From the NCBI RefSeq assembly GCF_016808095.1, contig NC_068976.1, forward strand, positions 2,190,001-2,254,000: 64,000 nt of DNA, in the 5' to 3' direction. Source of the DNA: Vigna angularis (lineage: Eukaryota; Streptophyta; Magnoliopsida; Fabales; Fabaceae). Position 1 is the first letter of the stretch. Every line of letters begins with the position of its first letter. The position numbers were made by a program, and so were the translations under genes. Under the pieces are notes generated by a model. It made no database searches. It saw only the letters and a program-made list of their open reading frames with translations, and was not told the origin of the DNA. Below are positions 10,749 to 23,179 of the stretch, in pieces.

Positions 10749-12349
10749 AGTTTTTGTCTTCTTGCACCCCTTTTTAGTCATGCATCAATGTTTTGCACCC
10801 TGTACAAATATAGTTGAAGTTTTTGTCGTTTGTCGATCAAAACGAAACACATATGGAGAGATTTATGGTCGGTTACCACACGCCCCTGGTTCAAATTAAA
10901 ATATTTGCGCTTGGCCTTGTAAATTTGTTTTTGTTATAGGAACGATGAAGGCAAAGTATACCTCTAGAGATAAAGGTGCTCCTAATGTTATTTTTCATAT
11001 TTTCTTGTATTATTTTGTAATCACATCATTTTTGTAAGGTCGTTCATTCGTAAGTATGTGAAATCTCCCTGTTAAATAATTTTCAAGTTTGAGTTCTATG
11101 CCTATTCGTTTATTGAATTTTTCATACGTGATTGTGGTTGATTTTTTTCCTTTTACATTATGCTGCATAAGGGTTACATTATCGCTGTAGTACATAATCT
11201 TAAATTTTATGCTTGATCACTTATTTAGTGAATTGGTCTATATATAAAAAGTGACTTTGATAAAAATGAATGGAAAATAAAAAGTAAAATAGGTAAAGAT
11301 AAAAGTAAAAAGGGTAAGATTGGAATTTAGAAAAAATTGGGGAGATGTAGGAAGAAGATGAGATGGTCGAGGGAGTAACACTCATAGTATTTAGTCTAAC
11401 ATTGATTGGGCCTAAATCATTTAGATCTGGGTGATGCGAGCTGTCGCGGCCCATCAAATTTGATTGCATAAAATAATGCAGTATAGTGCTAGGAAGTGAC
11501 TCCTAGGTCGTCTCTTAAGGACCAAATGTGGTTCGAGTCTCAGATCAAACACGTAGTGGGTAGGGGGTTTTGATAGTGTTTTTGGTTGCGGATGAACTTA
11601 AATTAAAATGGAAATTAAATAAAACCAAACATAATTAAAAACATTGAAATAAAAGAAAACATTAAAATGAATACTATAATAGGTAAATATCCAAACGCAA
11701 TTGAAACTATTAAAATGCAACGAGTAAGCTAAACATTGAAAATAATTCATCACCGAAATGACACAAAGAGAACAAGTTAAATAGTAAACTAATTTGCTGA
11801 ATAAGTAGAATTGATTTTAAAACATTTAAATACATTTAACGATGAAAGTGTTGTAACATGTAGACTATAAAATTCATCCTTGATCCACGCATGAAGAAAG
11901 AAAATAAAATAAATCGTGTGGGCCTCTCCAATTTTATCATCACCGTGCACACTGTTGGAGCTACTTCAAATAAAATCAACTCTTCATTAATCGACGCTTC
12001 TAGAGTTGCTCATTAATTGATAGACTAAAAACATCAATAAAAAAAATGCATGAACCGAACAAAATGAAAATGGCAATCGGTATTCAACAACATCAACTTA
12101 AAGTGCATCAAATTACAGTGAAGCTTCTTCATTCCACCGTAACAACATTCACACTTTTAATTTCTTTCTTCCAAAATGAAAATGTTCCCAACAAAAAAGA
12201 CAACTAAGCAAGTGTGGCGGTTGGAGCTCTTTCTCTATCACTGTGTTTCATTCCAGCACCTATTATCTAAGAAAAGAAAAAGAATCAAAACTGAGAGTTG
12301 CTTGCTGGAAGATATAACCGAGAGAGACCCCCAGTGGGTGACTGCTCTC
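10749..12349. other. Unassigned AT-rich sequence
   Basis: No gene is seen. The patch at 11,220-11,410 resembles the reverse complement of part of 5,300-5,430. From about 11,571 (TGATAGTGTTTTTGG) the sequence has the texture of a long terminal repeat, but I found no partner or target duplication. Confidence 0.3.
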
Positions 12350-13200
12350 CCCTCCTGGAATCAGTCGTGACACCGTGTGCACTACAGTTCTCTCGGTGGT
12401 TCTCCCTCTCTTTCTACTGTGGCGGCTGGTTTTCTCAACGTGTGCGCGTCCCTCCTTTCTCGACATACCATCCCTAATAAAAACTCTCTCCATCTCGGTG
12501 GCTGGATGCCGTGTGCAAGCTGGACCAAGAGTGCCTCCCGTACTTCCTACCCGTCACCCTATTCTCCAATACTCACACCACTTCCAAGCTGCTGGACCTC
12601 CGAATCCGCGTACCCCCTCCATTTCCACGTGGGCTGCTGGAAACGTGAATTTTGGACGCTGCTGGACTTGCTTTGCTGTTCGTCACCCCCTGCTGGACCG
12701 CTTCTCTCCTGGACGTGTGAAGCTCTCCAAGTTGCTGCTGGACCGTGCCTTATTCTCCAAGCTGCTGGACCTTTAAGAGGTGGCAGTAGCACTTAATCCT
12801 GGGTCGTGTCCTTGATGTGCGTGGCCTCCCACTTCCATGTCCCAGCTCTCTCCCCTTCTCCCCATGACACCAAACCGCTGCTGCTCTTCTTCCAAACAAA
12901 TATTTTTAAAAGCCCAGCCAAAAGCGTGTAAGTGGATGCTCTCACGTTCCATCCAGCTCCCTTGTGCACTCCCTCCAAAGCCAAACCAAATGTGGGCCGG
13001 TGCTCTTCTATTAATTCTCCACCTTGCTGCTTCCCAATTAATTGCATCATGGACTATGGTGCTTTCCATTTTAATTCTTGTTGCACCGCCTTTTTCTCTA
13101 AACACACCACTTGAAATCCACTCCTCCAAGCCCAAAACGAAATTAGCTACTCCGTATGCACTCCCGGTACCTCTAAAAATGAAATCCACACGTCTCTTCC
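12350..13200. other. GC-rich island with repeated CTGCTGGACC motifs
   Basis: GC content rises sharply compared with both sides, and GCTGCTGGACC or close variants recur at least six times between 12,580 and 12,775. Several 75-150-codon frames overlap on both strands, which is what a GC-rich non-coding patch produces. No domain is recognisable. It may be the regulatory or leader part of an old retroelement. Confidence 0.35.
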
Positions 13201-14349
13201 TTTTTAGCTTAAAATTAATTGTTGTGAAATTAGTCCCAAAATATTATCCAACAATTTCCCTACAATTAATAATGTAAATAATTAGTCTTAGATAATTCAA
13301 ATTAATTAAAATAAGAATTTCTGGTTAAATTAAGCACAATTAGTAAAAGTGGAAAAATACTAGACATTCTAGCACACTTCCCTAATTAAATCTAGAACAA
13401 TAAGATAAGTGAAATCAAGAAAATATTGACTCATCATTGTGCAATTTATTCGTCTACAATCATGATTTCAATTTGCACCTCCATGGAGTGATGAAATTAC
13501 CGTTTACTCTTATTTTGTTCACTTCATCTTCTTCTTATCCTAGTTATACTTCGCTTACTCTTTTGTTTCTTAATTTTTTCTTTTCAGAACAACAGGTGGA
13601 TTTCTTTGCCACTGCCAAGAACCACTTGGACACCCATTGTCCTATCACGTCAATTGAAGAAGTTGATTTTCGTAACTGGTTTTATTATAGTGGTTATATA
13701 TGCATATTTAAGATTGACAAAATTCAAAATATATTTTTAAGGTAATATATTCTCAATTGCATAATGCAATTATAAATCTTAAAATATATTTCGTATTATA
13801 TAATCCAAAATCATCACTTTATTAAAAGCATTATATTTTAAACTACACAATTCAAAACGTATTATCTTATTAAAAGATACATTTTAAATTATATTTTTAT
13901 AAAACATAAAAAAGTTATGTACTTATAGAGCTGAATATTAAAAGATACATTTTAAATTATATTTTTATAAAATATGATAAAGAACTTATGTATTTACAAA
14001 GATGAAAGTATTATGTAAAGATTTCTTTTCATTTCATGAATTTTTATTATCTCATACTCATCTTTTGAATTTTTTTGTCTTATAAGTATTTGTTTTCTAC
14101 AAAAAAGAGTGAATAAGATGTTGGTAGAAGATTCATCGAAAGTCATGTAAGTGTTCTGATAAGATATTATAGTTAAAGTAAGATTGATATGAAAAATAAA
14201 GTCAAAATTCAATTGAAATAATATTTATAGTACTTTATCAATCATGGACCCTAATTGGATGGGTCGTGATCATGGACCTATTGACCCATTGGCCTGATGA
14301 CCATTTTGATTGTGACGATTTGTAGCCATTTTTGATTAATTTACTGAAG
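13201..14349. other. AT-rich stretch, no supported gene
   Basis: A frame at 13,437-13,745 contains VDFFATAKNHLDTHCPITS just after a TTTTCAG acceptor-like site, which could be an isolated exon, but I recognise no family. A segment beginning ATTAAAAGATACATTTTAAA is repeated at about 13,872 and 13,937. Confidence 0.3.
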
Positions 14350-15540
14350 TATCTGAAAAACACTAGAAGGAGGGTTGAATAGTGTTAATAAAAAAACGTT
14401 TTCGCAACCTTCCTAATAAAGAACTTTCGTCGAGTACATGATTTTTCAAGTAGTTATTAACCATTCGACCTTGTAATTGGTTTTAAACAATAAATTCTTT
14501 TCAAGTGCTATTAAGAATATTCACTGTAGTGTTTGTGAGGATTTTCTTTTAATGAACAATCGTTTAGTATGAAAAGTTCTTATATTCAAAACTAAAATGA
14601 AACTACAAGTTTTATAAGAGAAGCGTTGAGACATGAGTAAACAATAAATGAACAGATATTTTGATATTGGTTCACTCCAACTTAGCTACGTCCAGTCTTG
14701 TCTATCCTTAGAGGGTTCCATTATAATCTTCAACAAGATTACAATTGAGTATTCTCACCACCTCTGATATCCTTAGGCACTCTTGGTATCCTCCAATACG
14801 TTGCCTAGTAGAGTTTCACTTACTCCTAGTTGTGCAGTATTCTTCACCACTTCTGGTATCCCTAGTCAATGGATAACTCTTGTTACCCTAAACTAGTTTA
14901 GTTTCACCCACTCTTGCTTTCCTCTAGACAATTCTAGTATCCTTTGATACTCTACCTACATTTCCTTAACTTGCCTGAGTTGTACAACAAGTATTTTAAT
15001 TCTCTTTAGAATTGTAATCAATTGATTTCTTACAAGTCGTTTAGACGATTACTTTGACAAAAAGGATATTTGTTCAATACAATGCAATCTATAGACTCGA
15101 TCAGTGTTTCTCTTTTTTCTTTTCTTACAAATAGTAAACAAATATTACAGTCACATATTACACTAAACAAATATTTTCAGTAGTTTACTAGAAGTAGCTT
15201 GTACTATCTTTCAAGCATGACTTCTAATGGAGAGAACATTCAATGAATGTCTTCTTTGTCTATAATGTCCACTTCTGATATATTTTGAATAGAGTTGGTG
15301 GATGTGTGTAGTTGGGTATCTGTATATAATAGAGTAGATTGTGCATGCAGCAAATATGTCTTATCTCTTATCACTTTTGTTATTTTTTAATATTGAGCAT
15401 TTAATGACATTTAATGCTTATTGTTCAAAACAACAAAGTGTTTTTAACATTTTCTACCATTTAGATAGCATTTATCATTTAAGCTTTTCTCTAAGATACC
15501 AAGCGTTGAATAAAAACTTCATCGTTGGATGAAGTGAGGA
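14350..15540. repeat. Degenerate retroelement-like sequence with TGGTATCC motifs
   Basis: Between 14,755 and 14,960 the strings TGATATCCTTAGG, TTGGTATCCTCC, CTGGTATCCC and CTAGTATCCTTTG recur roughly every 40-90 bp beside CACT/CACC blocks, a degenerate tandem pattern. The general texture resembles LTR or leader parts of legume copia elements. No coding domain was found, so the class is unproven. Confidence 0.3.
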
Positions 15541-18237
15541 GTTTAGTTCAGGGTATCGTTTAGTATATTGTAAACATTGTTTGGGATATTTCCTTTTTAG
15601 ATCAAGAGCGTTTAGCAAGTTTCGTCTTCTACATGTTTTTGGATTTAAGGCTTTTAAAGGGTTTTAGCCAAAGAAATTATTTTGACATATTTTCACTTCT
15701 TGAGAGTTCAATTAATTATCATTGAGTATAATAGAACTTACACGTTTAGCATAACTCTCATAGACACTTTGACTTGGGAGTCATTTAGCGTTGCGTCTTG
15801 ATGTTTTAACTTAGTTATTTTACGTTTCATATATCCCTAAGTGTTTTCCTAAGGCTTTCTTGTGTTACTAGATGATTAGGGATTTTGCGTCTAATACTTA
15901 TGTTTCTACCTATCTTATACTTGTAGTTAACATTTTCATATTCTTATCTTGTTTAATGTTATATATTTGATTAAATTTCAAAATGTGAAAGTCTTTAAAC
16001 ATATAAGTCTTATAGATGATTTTGTCTTAACATTTATGCAACATTTACGCCGTGTATGTCGATAGATACCATTACGTGTGGTACCTAGCTTCAATAAGGA
16101 GCTATCCAATATTTAATTGGGAATAAAATACCAGTATTTGACTATCAACATTTAATGTAGTAACATATTAAACTTACTCGTGAAACCCTCCATATTCGGT
16201 AAGTAACTTACCTTTTATAAAATATTTGATATTTCTCATGTAAACTCTACTAGTTAGATACCTAATACCAGATATCCAATATGAAAATTCGTATTCATAT
16301 TTGGTTAGTCATTCATCTTAAAATTATTGTTGATAAAGTTAAAGAATCTTAGACCATATAAATACAACTTACATTTAATATTTTAAATTATATAATTGAG
16401 AATATCACCAAATTATATAATCCATAAAGTTCAAAATCATAAACAAGACAACATGACTTGCCGATATCTCCAGTCACCAATAACCCCACCACCACACGCC
16501 ACCACTAGCCTGTGACATCAAGATCACTCAAAATCTACCCAACCTTTACAGATGTACAGAAACACTTCAACACCAATTGAATCAGTGCCTAGTGAATTTA
16601 ATTCCAAAACGATACATTTTTTTTAATTTATGGGGTGCAGGACCCTTAGACAATTTCTAAGCAAACCTTCTTAATGAAATTGACTTCTAAACATGACTTA
16701 CATATTTTCATATTTTTTTAAAAATATTTTTTTTTGCACAATTTCAAGGAATTAAAAAATAAAAATTACACCACTTTAAATACATAAATCAGTCACTGTA
16801 TGGTTTCTTTAAAATATATAAATCTCCCATATATTCCTTTGTGTTTTTTTTAACTGGAATTGGAAATCCTTAAATACTATAAGTTATTTTTTTAAACCAT
16901 TCAAATGGGCAATTCAAAATTTAGTAGAAAGGATTATTATTTAAGTTTTTTGTATTAAATATCAAATAGAGCTAATGTTTCCTATGCATCAATATAAAAT
17001 ACAAAATTACTAAAATAAACACGTAACATCAATTAAATATTTAAGTGGTAACCTGAGTTGTGGATAGGAGACTAAAAAAATTTAATTCATGTATATCTAA
17101 AGTTTAAAAACATTAGTCTAAGAACTAATTATAGCAGGAAATAAAATACATAAATGCATATATTATAAACATTCTATGCGTTCAATCAGTATCATACCTA
17201 CCTAATAATTTAGGTGGATCATTCTATATTGTAAAACTTCTAAAATACATTACAAAATAATACTATAAAGAAATAATATTTAAATAATTAAAATATCAAT
17301 GTTACAACTATGTAGTCAAATTAATATTAAAATTATGATATAGTAGAGAAATAAAACATATATGCATAATGCAACAATGAGAGGGGACAAAATGATGAAA
17401 AAAGCGTGATGCAAGATAAGGTGGAGAAACTGTAGCAAGGAGGAGATGGATGAATGTTCAAACTTGAGGAGAACCCATACAAAAAAAAAAACTGTCTCTC
17501 AGTGTGTTCTTGTTAAGCCGACATAAATAAAATTAAAGATCATAGTGTGTGTTTTTAAATTTAATAATTTTTCATACTTCTTTTACATTTATTCTTTCTC
17601 TTTTTTCTTTAAAATTTCTTTTTCCAATAATCATATGTTGACTAGTGGAGTATCTTTGATTTTGAGGGACTTTTTGATCTCTCAATTTTCTTCTCTGATT
17701 ATTTATGTCAACAAGTTTTTTCTTTCAAGGAATATCAATTTTTCATATCAACCACCGTTACTCATACAAAATACTTTAATAAAAAATTTTGGATTTCCTT
17801 CCCATAATAGAAAGAAGAAGATAAATCTTGCTTATGCGATTTCTTGGTTTACTATCTTTCCTACTTTGCATATGTTATGTTCATGTGCTCTTTCATTTGG
17901 TTTCCTAATTGGTAATTTTTTTTGTACATCAATTTTCCAAAAGATGTCATTTGTCTTTCTTTATAGAACCTCAACACTCAACAATTAATTACACCTTAAA
18001 CAAAATGACATAAACATAACAACAAATTCGTTATATGCCGGCAATATATATGAATAATACACTTTAAACAATAACAAAAAGAAAATTTTTAAACGTCAAA
18101 CAAACACAAATCTCAAAACATCCAAAAACTAACTAAAAAAATAAATCTAAAAACACTCTGTAGTTTGACACGTGGTTACATATCATCCTGACATTTGGCA
18201 ATGTTTTCTTACATGACATTACATTTTGAAAAGTAAT

Positions 18238-18450
18238 TTAAATTTTTAAAAAATTTAAAAATTTAATTAAAATAAATTGTTTATTTCTTAAATTTTAAAT
18301 TAAAAAACAAAATTTTAAAACTAAATATTTTTTAAATTTTATAATAAAAGCAATTTAAAACTTTAAAAAAATTTAAAAATTTAATTAAAATATTAAAATA
18401 AATTAATTATTTATTAAATTTTAAATTAAAAACAAAATTTAAAATAATAT
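18238..18450. repeat. AT-rich tandem duplication, about 115-bp unit
   Basis: The string AATTTAAAAATTTAATTAAA occurs at about 18,252 and again at about 18,370, each followed by AAATTTTAAATTAAAAA and then ACAAAATTT. The two units are about 118 bp apart. Confidence 0.6.
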
Positions 18451-19559
18451 GTTAAAGAGATTTAAAAGTTAACGTAACTTTCAACTGTTTTCGAAAATCA
18501 TAAGTCTTCAACTATTTTTAAAAACAATCATGCCTTCAATGATTTTTAAAAACTGTTAGAATTTTTAACATATATTTTCACAAAAATTATTAAAAAAATA
18601 AAATCTTCTCTCTATAAAAATTATTGAAATAAAAAAAAATCAGAATTCAGTTTTTCAAAAATCAAATTTTAACCCCTTACAAAACAGTATTATCTAGGTA
18701 AATATTATCTACATGTGTTATCCTCGTAAATAAATAAAAAACTATGCTATGTCAGACAAAAAATCCACCTATATATATTGTTATAAATTTTTAGACAAGA
18801 TGTTTCAAAAGTGAGAAGGCAAAATAATTGCAGGCTTGCTTTCCTTCTCACATGTGTGTACAAATATTACAAGAGAGAATTTTAACTTCATCTCCGTTTC
18901 ACTTCTTCATTCACAGTTAGGTTTTTCTTAGCGTTACCTTTATTATGTTTTTTTCTTTTTTAATTTTCAGTTATCTCTGTATACATCTTTGCATGTGAGA
19001 TTTCAGAAAGCAAGGTTCTGCATTTTTTTCATTTTCAAAAAACTACTATGATTTTTTGTATTATGAATTTTTTGCATTTATATAATTGGAATTTGAAATA
19101 GAAACAACATCGTTCTACTTATTATTGTAACTTTTGCGGTATGTGCTTACCTTCTTTTCCAATACAAGGGGACTAAAGGTTTCATTTTTCTCAAGAGATT
19201 TTCATAACAGGTTTGATTTTACAAGAGATTTTCATCCATGGAGAATTCTTGAATTGTACATTAAGAACCTTAGGAAAATTCACTACCATGCACTTACATC
19301 ACATTGTATGTCAAATATTTTACTAAATAGTTGTTTTTTTTTTTTTTTTTGTTTTGAGAAGCACTTACATCACCACTATCCACCTTTCTTCCATCACCAC
19401 GATAAGTGGTTTCGTCTTATTGAAAATGACTTCCTTCCATGTTTATCTTCCAACCTTTTCTGGAAATGGCTACCTTGAGTGATTATTTTCTCAACTTTTG
19501 CATATATGGACGAAACTCTTTCCATTGTTTATATTTTGTTGTCTCATGTTTGCCATATA

Positions 19560-19775
19560 TTTTGCTTGATATTGTCTTAATGAACTCAAAAATGTACTTT
19601 CGTTTTTGAATAATAAAACTATTTTTGTTGATATTGTCTTAATAATGAACTCGAAAATTTACTTTTGTTTTTGAAATATGCATGAAATAATAAAATTATT
19701 TTTGGTTGATATTGACTTGATAATAAACTCAAAAAATTACTTTTGTTGTTGAAATATGTATAAACTAAAAAAATA
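19560..19775. repeat. Degenerate tandem repeat, three units of 60-75 bp
   Basis: Each unit reads roughly TTGATATTGTCTTAATAATG, AACTCAAAAATTTACTTTTG, then TTTTTGAAATATG. Starts are near 19,567, 19,628 and 19,705. A fourth, more diverged unit lies alone near 20,120. Confidence 0.6.
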
Positions 19776-21460
19776 AATAAATTTCATCACCATCATCCAT
19801 ATATCTTTCTTGCATCACTATAGATAATGTTATTATATTTTTAAAACTATGATTCATTTTGTTGAGAAGTAAATTTTAAATATAAGTCACTCTCATAAAA
19901 TTGATTTGTAAATTGAAATTTATATTATTTATATACTTTAAATTAGTCTTTTTTTTTTAATGACTGTAGAACTCTCAACCGCTTTCATATTTATAAAGCC
20001 CCACTTTTTGAAATATTGCACACCACTTATAGTTTGACCGATTTTTTCTTAACTTTCCTATTTGTGGACTAAACGTTTTTCCATTTTCTTGTATTGTCGT
20101 AGGTTTGGGAAATGTTTTTGCTGATAGTGTCTGAGTAATCAACTCATAAATTTATTTATTTTTGAAATATGTATTACTTCAAAAATGTACTTTTCAATAA
20201 TAACTATGTATCTATGTTTTGACAAAATGTTTTGTTTATTAAATTGGGCTATGTAGATTGTATTTTTGCTGCTACGTTTACAAAAAAAAAAAAAAACTTG
20301 ATCCTGAATGATACTTGGAGAATCTAAATGGGAACACTCTCGTTGTCACGTATAATAAGGATTTGGAGAACCTAAGACTCACAGGAGGTTGAGCATTTCT
20401 ATAACCTGGAATGTGGCTTCGATATTTTCTTCAAATATGTGAAAAATTCTACTTTTTAAACATTTTTCTTTAGAGGTACTTTTACATATTTGGGTTTGTT
20501 GACGTTCTTTGTCAGGTTCTTATTTTTCAAGTGATTTTGATAAAGTATCAAAGCTAAGAAAATCATTTGGTAAATTTTCTTTTTTTGTTCTTTTTTACAA
20601 AATATATTTGAATTTATTTTAGTTTACTTTAAATGAACTCTTTTGATTCTTAAATTTAAATTTCTACAAGACTTATGTAATATTTCAATTTTTTCTTCAT
20701 AAAATATATAATTAAAAATAAAAATATATTCTTGTCTTATTTGAAAGCTTAATAAAAAAATAATTGTTTGATCAACATATTCTTTATTAAAAAAATATAT
20801 AATACTAAAATATTGTCTCAAACATCTGCTGATATTCTCTTCCTAATGTTGTGCATCTTTCTTAATACATATACGGTATTTTCTCCTGTATAAAAATAGG
20901 AGGTAAAAACCACCAATGAAAAGGTAAGCTAACATAAATATTTAAAATAAACTCTGAATGTGTTTAAAATCCAAAAACAAATAAATAAATAATAATTTTT
21001 TCCAAAAATCTTTTCTTTCGATAAAAGTAAAACATACGAGAGTTCACCAAGTTAGACTCCTAAAAAAGAGATGTGAGTGACAAATAGATAAACTTAAAAG
21101 CATTGTCTCATTACTACAAAATTGTCAAATAGACATTTTTTTTTTCTAATAGACAACGCTTTTTAGACGTTGTCTATTGATAGATAATGCTTTAAAAAAC
21201 ACTTGTAAGAAAATAAAAGCCTTAATCTCAAGCAAAGAGGGGGATGAATTGGATTAACCCCTTTTAAAAGTCTTTTTAAAATCTTTATGAGTTCTTAGCT
21301 TCTTAAAAAACAAAGACTAAGCTTCCCTTATTAACAAAGCTTAGTTTATAGGCCAACAATAAACAACAGTTATTTCAAAAAGCATTATTTATTGACAACC
21401 AACAATAAACAACACTTATTTGAAAAAGCATTGTCTATTGATAGACACCAATAGACAACA

Positions 21461-22427
21461 CTTTAATATCTTCATATAACGCTCTAATGGATACATCCAT
21501 CTCATATAAGCTAGTTCACAATATTGTGTCTCTTTAATTAAGTGAATGGTAACATGAATCATTATGTCAAAGAAAGAATATGGGAAATACATTTCAAGCT
21601 CACACAAAGTTACAATAATTTCTCTTTCTTTGCAATTTTCCAGTGTCAATCACTTTGCTACATATGGCTATAAAGAAATAACATAGTTTAGTTATGGTTC
21701 ATCTTACATTTTTAGGCAAAATGGAACATATGCTTATCGCTAACAAATGATCCATGACAACATGATAGTCAGGAGACTTTAACCTTATTAGCTTTAGATC
21801 TTTCATAGATACTAGGTTCCTGATGTTTGATGAGTACCCTCTAGAACTTTAACTCCTTGTCGAAACTTACAAAACACAAATTTCTCCTTTATAGATAGAG
21901 TTTGAGTTGTTAGAGGTAGATATTGACATTTACCTTTCTTTATTGGTGTCAATTCTATTCGAATTTCCATTTGAAGCAGGTCCAACCTTGCACTAATGTC
22001 ATCTTTAGACTTTTCAGGAACATTCAACAATGTACTTATCACACTATCAAATACATTTTTTTTAATATGCATCACATCAAGGAAATGTCTAACTTACAAG
22101 TACTTCTAATATGGCAAATAAAAAATATTAACTTTTTCTTCCATCCACTTATGATTAGATCTCTTGTAAAAGCCTTACGAAATTTTTGGTTTATATCCTT
22201 TACCTTTCAAAAAACTTTATCAATATACAAAAATTCTATAACTCGACGTTCTTCTGTCCTCTTATTAAAAGTTTTTCTCCAACCTCAATAACAATCCTTT
22301 AAAGGTAATAATCAACGATGTCCAAGAAATATATTTTTCCTACCATGTTCCAATCACACGCACTCTATATTATCTTCACATATAAGGCATGGACATTTCC
22401 CTTTTATACTACATCCAGATAGATTAC
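21461..22427 (-). pseudogene. TNP2-like transposase, C-terminal piece
   Basis: From the junction the reading continues NLSGCSIKGKCPC and ICEDN, matching the NLSGYS-x-KG and CP-x-C-x-D motifs. Then come HGRKNIFLGHR, the segment MHIKKNVFDSVISTLLNVP with ARLDL, and the DUF4218-type end (LCELEMYFPYSFFDIMIH, YMRWMYPLERYMKILK). Several stops and at least two frame changes (near 22,340 and 22,080) inactivate it. Beyond 21,461 the sequence passes into subterminal repeats. Confidence 0.85.
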
Positions 22428-22853
22428 TATTTCGGTTATGGGGCTGAGCCACTAAACACCTTCACAATTTGTCCTTCCTCATTGTCCGGTCTTGCTCCTT
22501 GTGTTCCAAGTTCACTATTTCGACCAGTGTGTACCTGTTAAAGATACTCCGATGCCAAAGTCAGTAATCGAACTGTCTAGTTATCCAATATAACAATGGC
22601 AGTAATTATTGAACAGTAAATGCGTCCACCTACCTGTTACCTTTGACTTACATTTATAGTTTTCTAGCGTGGGCCTAGGATTAGCGATGTCTTAATCTCG
22701 GCCCAATCCTGATCTGGTAAGCTTATTTGTAATTTGCCTTAATCTCCCTAATCAGTATTCGTGTGCTTGTGCGACCGTCCATACCGGTCAATTATCTTTG
22801 GTGACCGGACGGTCATGTCATGAGTAATGGAGGTCGTCCGGTCATACGACACA
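22428..22853 (-). repeat. 3' LTR of the Tat-like retrotransposon
   Basis: It begins TATTTCGGTTATGGGGC on the plus strand (the other copy has the canonical TG start) and ends ATACGACACA. It aligns along its whole length with 30,406-30,834. By-eye comparison shows a few tens of differences, so the insertion is not recent. Confidence 0.92.
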
Positions 22854-22869
22854 TTAGGCCCCCCAAGCC
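22854..22869 (-). promoter_or_regulatory. Polypurine tract of the Tat-like retrotransposon
   Basis: Read on the minus strand, the bases next to the 3' LTR are GGCTTGGGGGGCCTAA. Purine-rich DNA at this place primes plus-strand synthesis in LTR elements (family knowledge). Confidence 0.6.
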
Positions 22870-23087
22870 CTAGTCAACGGAGGTGACGTTGGGTTTAAGT
22901 GGCCGTCCGAATCGACTGGGGGTTGAGCTTTGGTACTAGCTTTTGAAAATGTTGTTTGGGCGAGAGAACACGTGTCACGACGGGACACATACACTTTCTC
23001 CAGTAGTGGGAGTGTCATCCGATCTGGGCCATTGATCGTGGTTGATCTCAACGGCTGTGGAGATGTGACGGTTTTCCAAAAATTTCC

Positions 23088-23095
23088 TATAAATA
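23088..23095 (+). promoter_or_regulatory. TATA box candidate for the antisense gene of the Tat-like element
   Basis: TATAAATA lies 85-92 bp upstream of the ATG at 23,180, with a pyrimidine-rich stretch about 25-60 bp after it. This would give the antisense gene its own promoter, independent of the LTR, which reads the other strand. Confidence 0.5.
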
Positions 23096-23179
23096 TGGTT
23101 GCCATGGACCGTCATTTTCATCTTTATTCTCCTTTTCTTTCAACCGTTTGGTGCATTCTTTTTCCCAGGTAACTTAATA

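Larger units (their letters stand above)
15541..21111. other. Long AT-rich intergenic stretch without recognisable genes
   Basis: The longest frame (17,545-17,988, +) is phenylalanine/serine-rich with no motif and is a by-product of T-rich DNA. Two degenerate tandem arrays occur inside and are listed separately. A poly(T) run lies near 19,327-19,351. I see no promoter-gene pair. Confidence 0.5.

Noticed and set aside
12375..13277. Several 75-146-codon frames on both strands
   Set aside because: They overlap in many frames at once, which is what GC-rich non-coding DNA gives. No motif was recognised.
13568..13745. Possible exon with VDFFATAKNHLD
   Set aside because: An acceptor-like site precedes it, but no family could be recognised and no neighbouring exon was found.
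17545..17988. 147-codon plus-strand frame
   Set aside because: F/S/L/I-rich translation of T-rich DNA, with no domain and no promoter.
23099..23179. Upstream in-frame ATG at 23,099 as start of the antisense gene
   Set aside because: It lies only a few bases after the TATA box, so it would precede the likely transcription start. The ATG at 23,180 is preferred.
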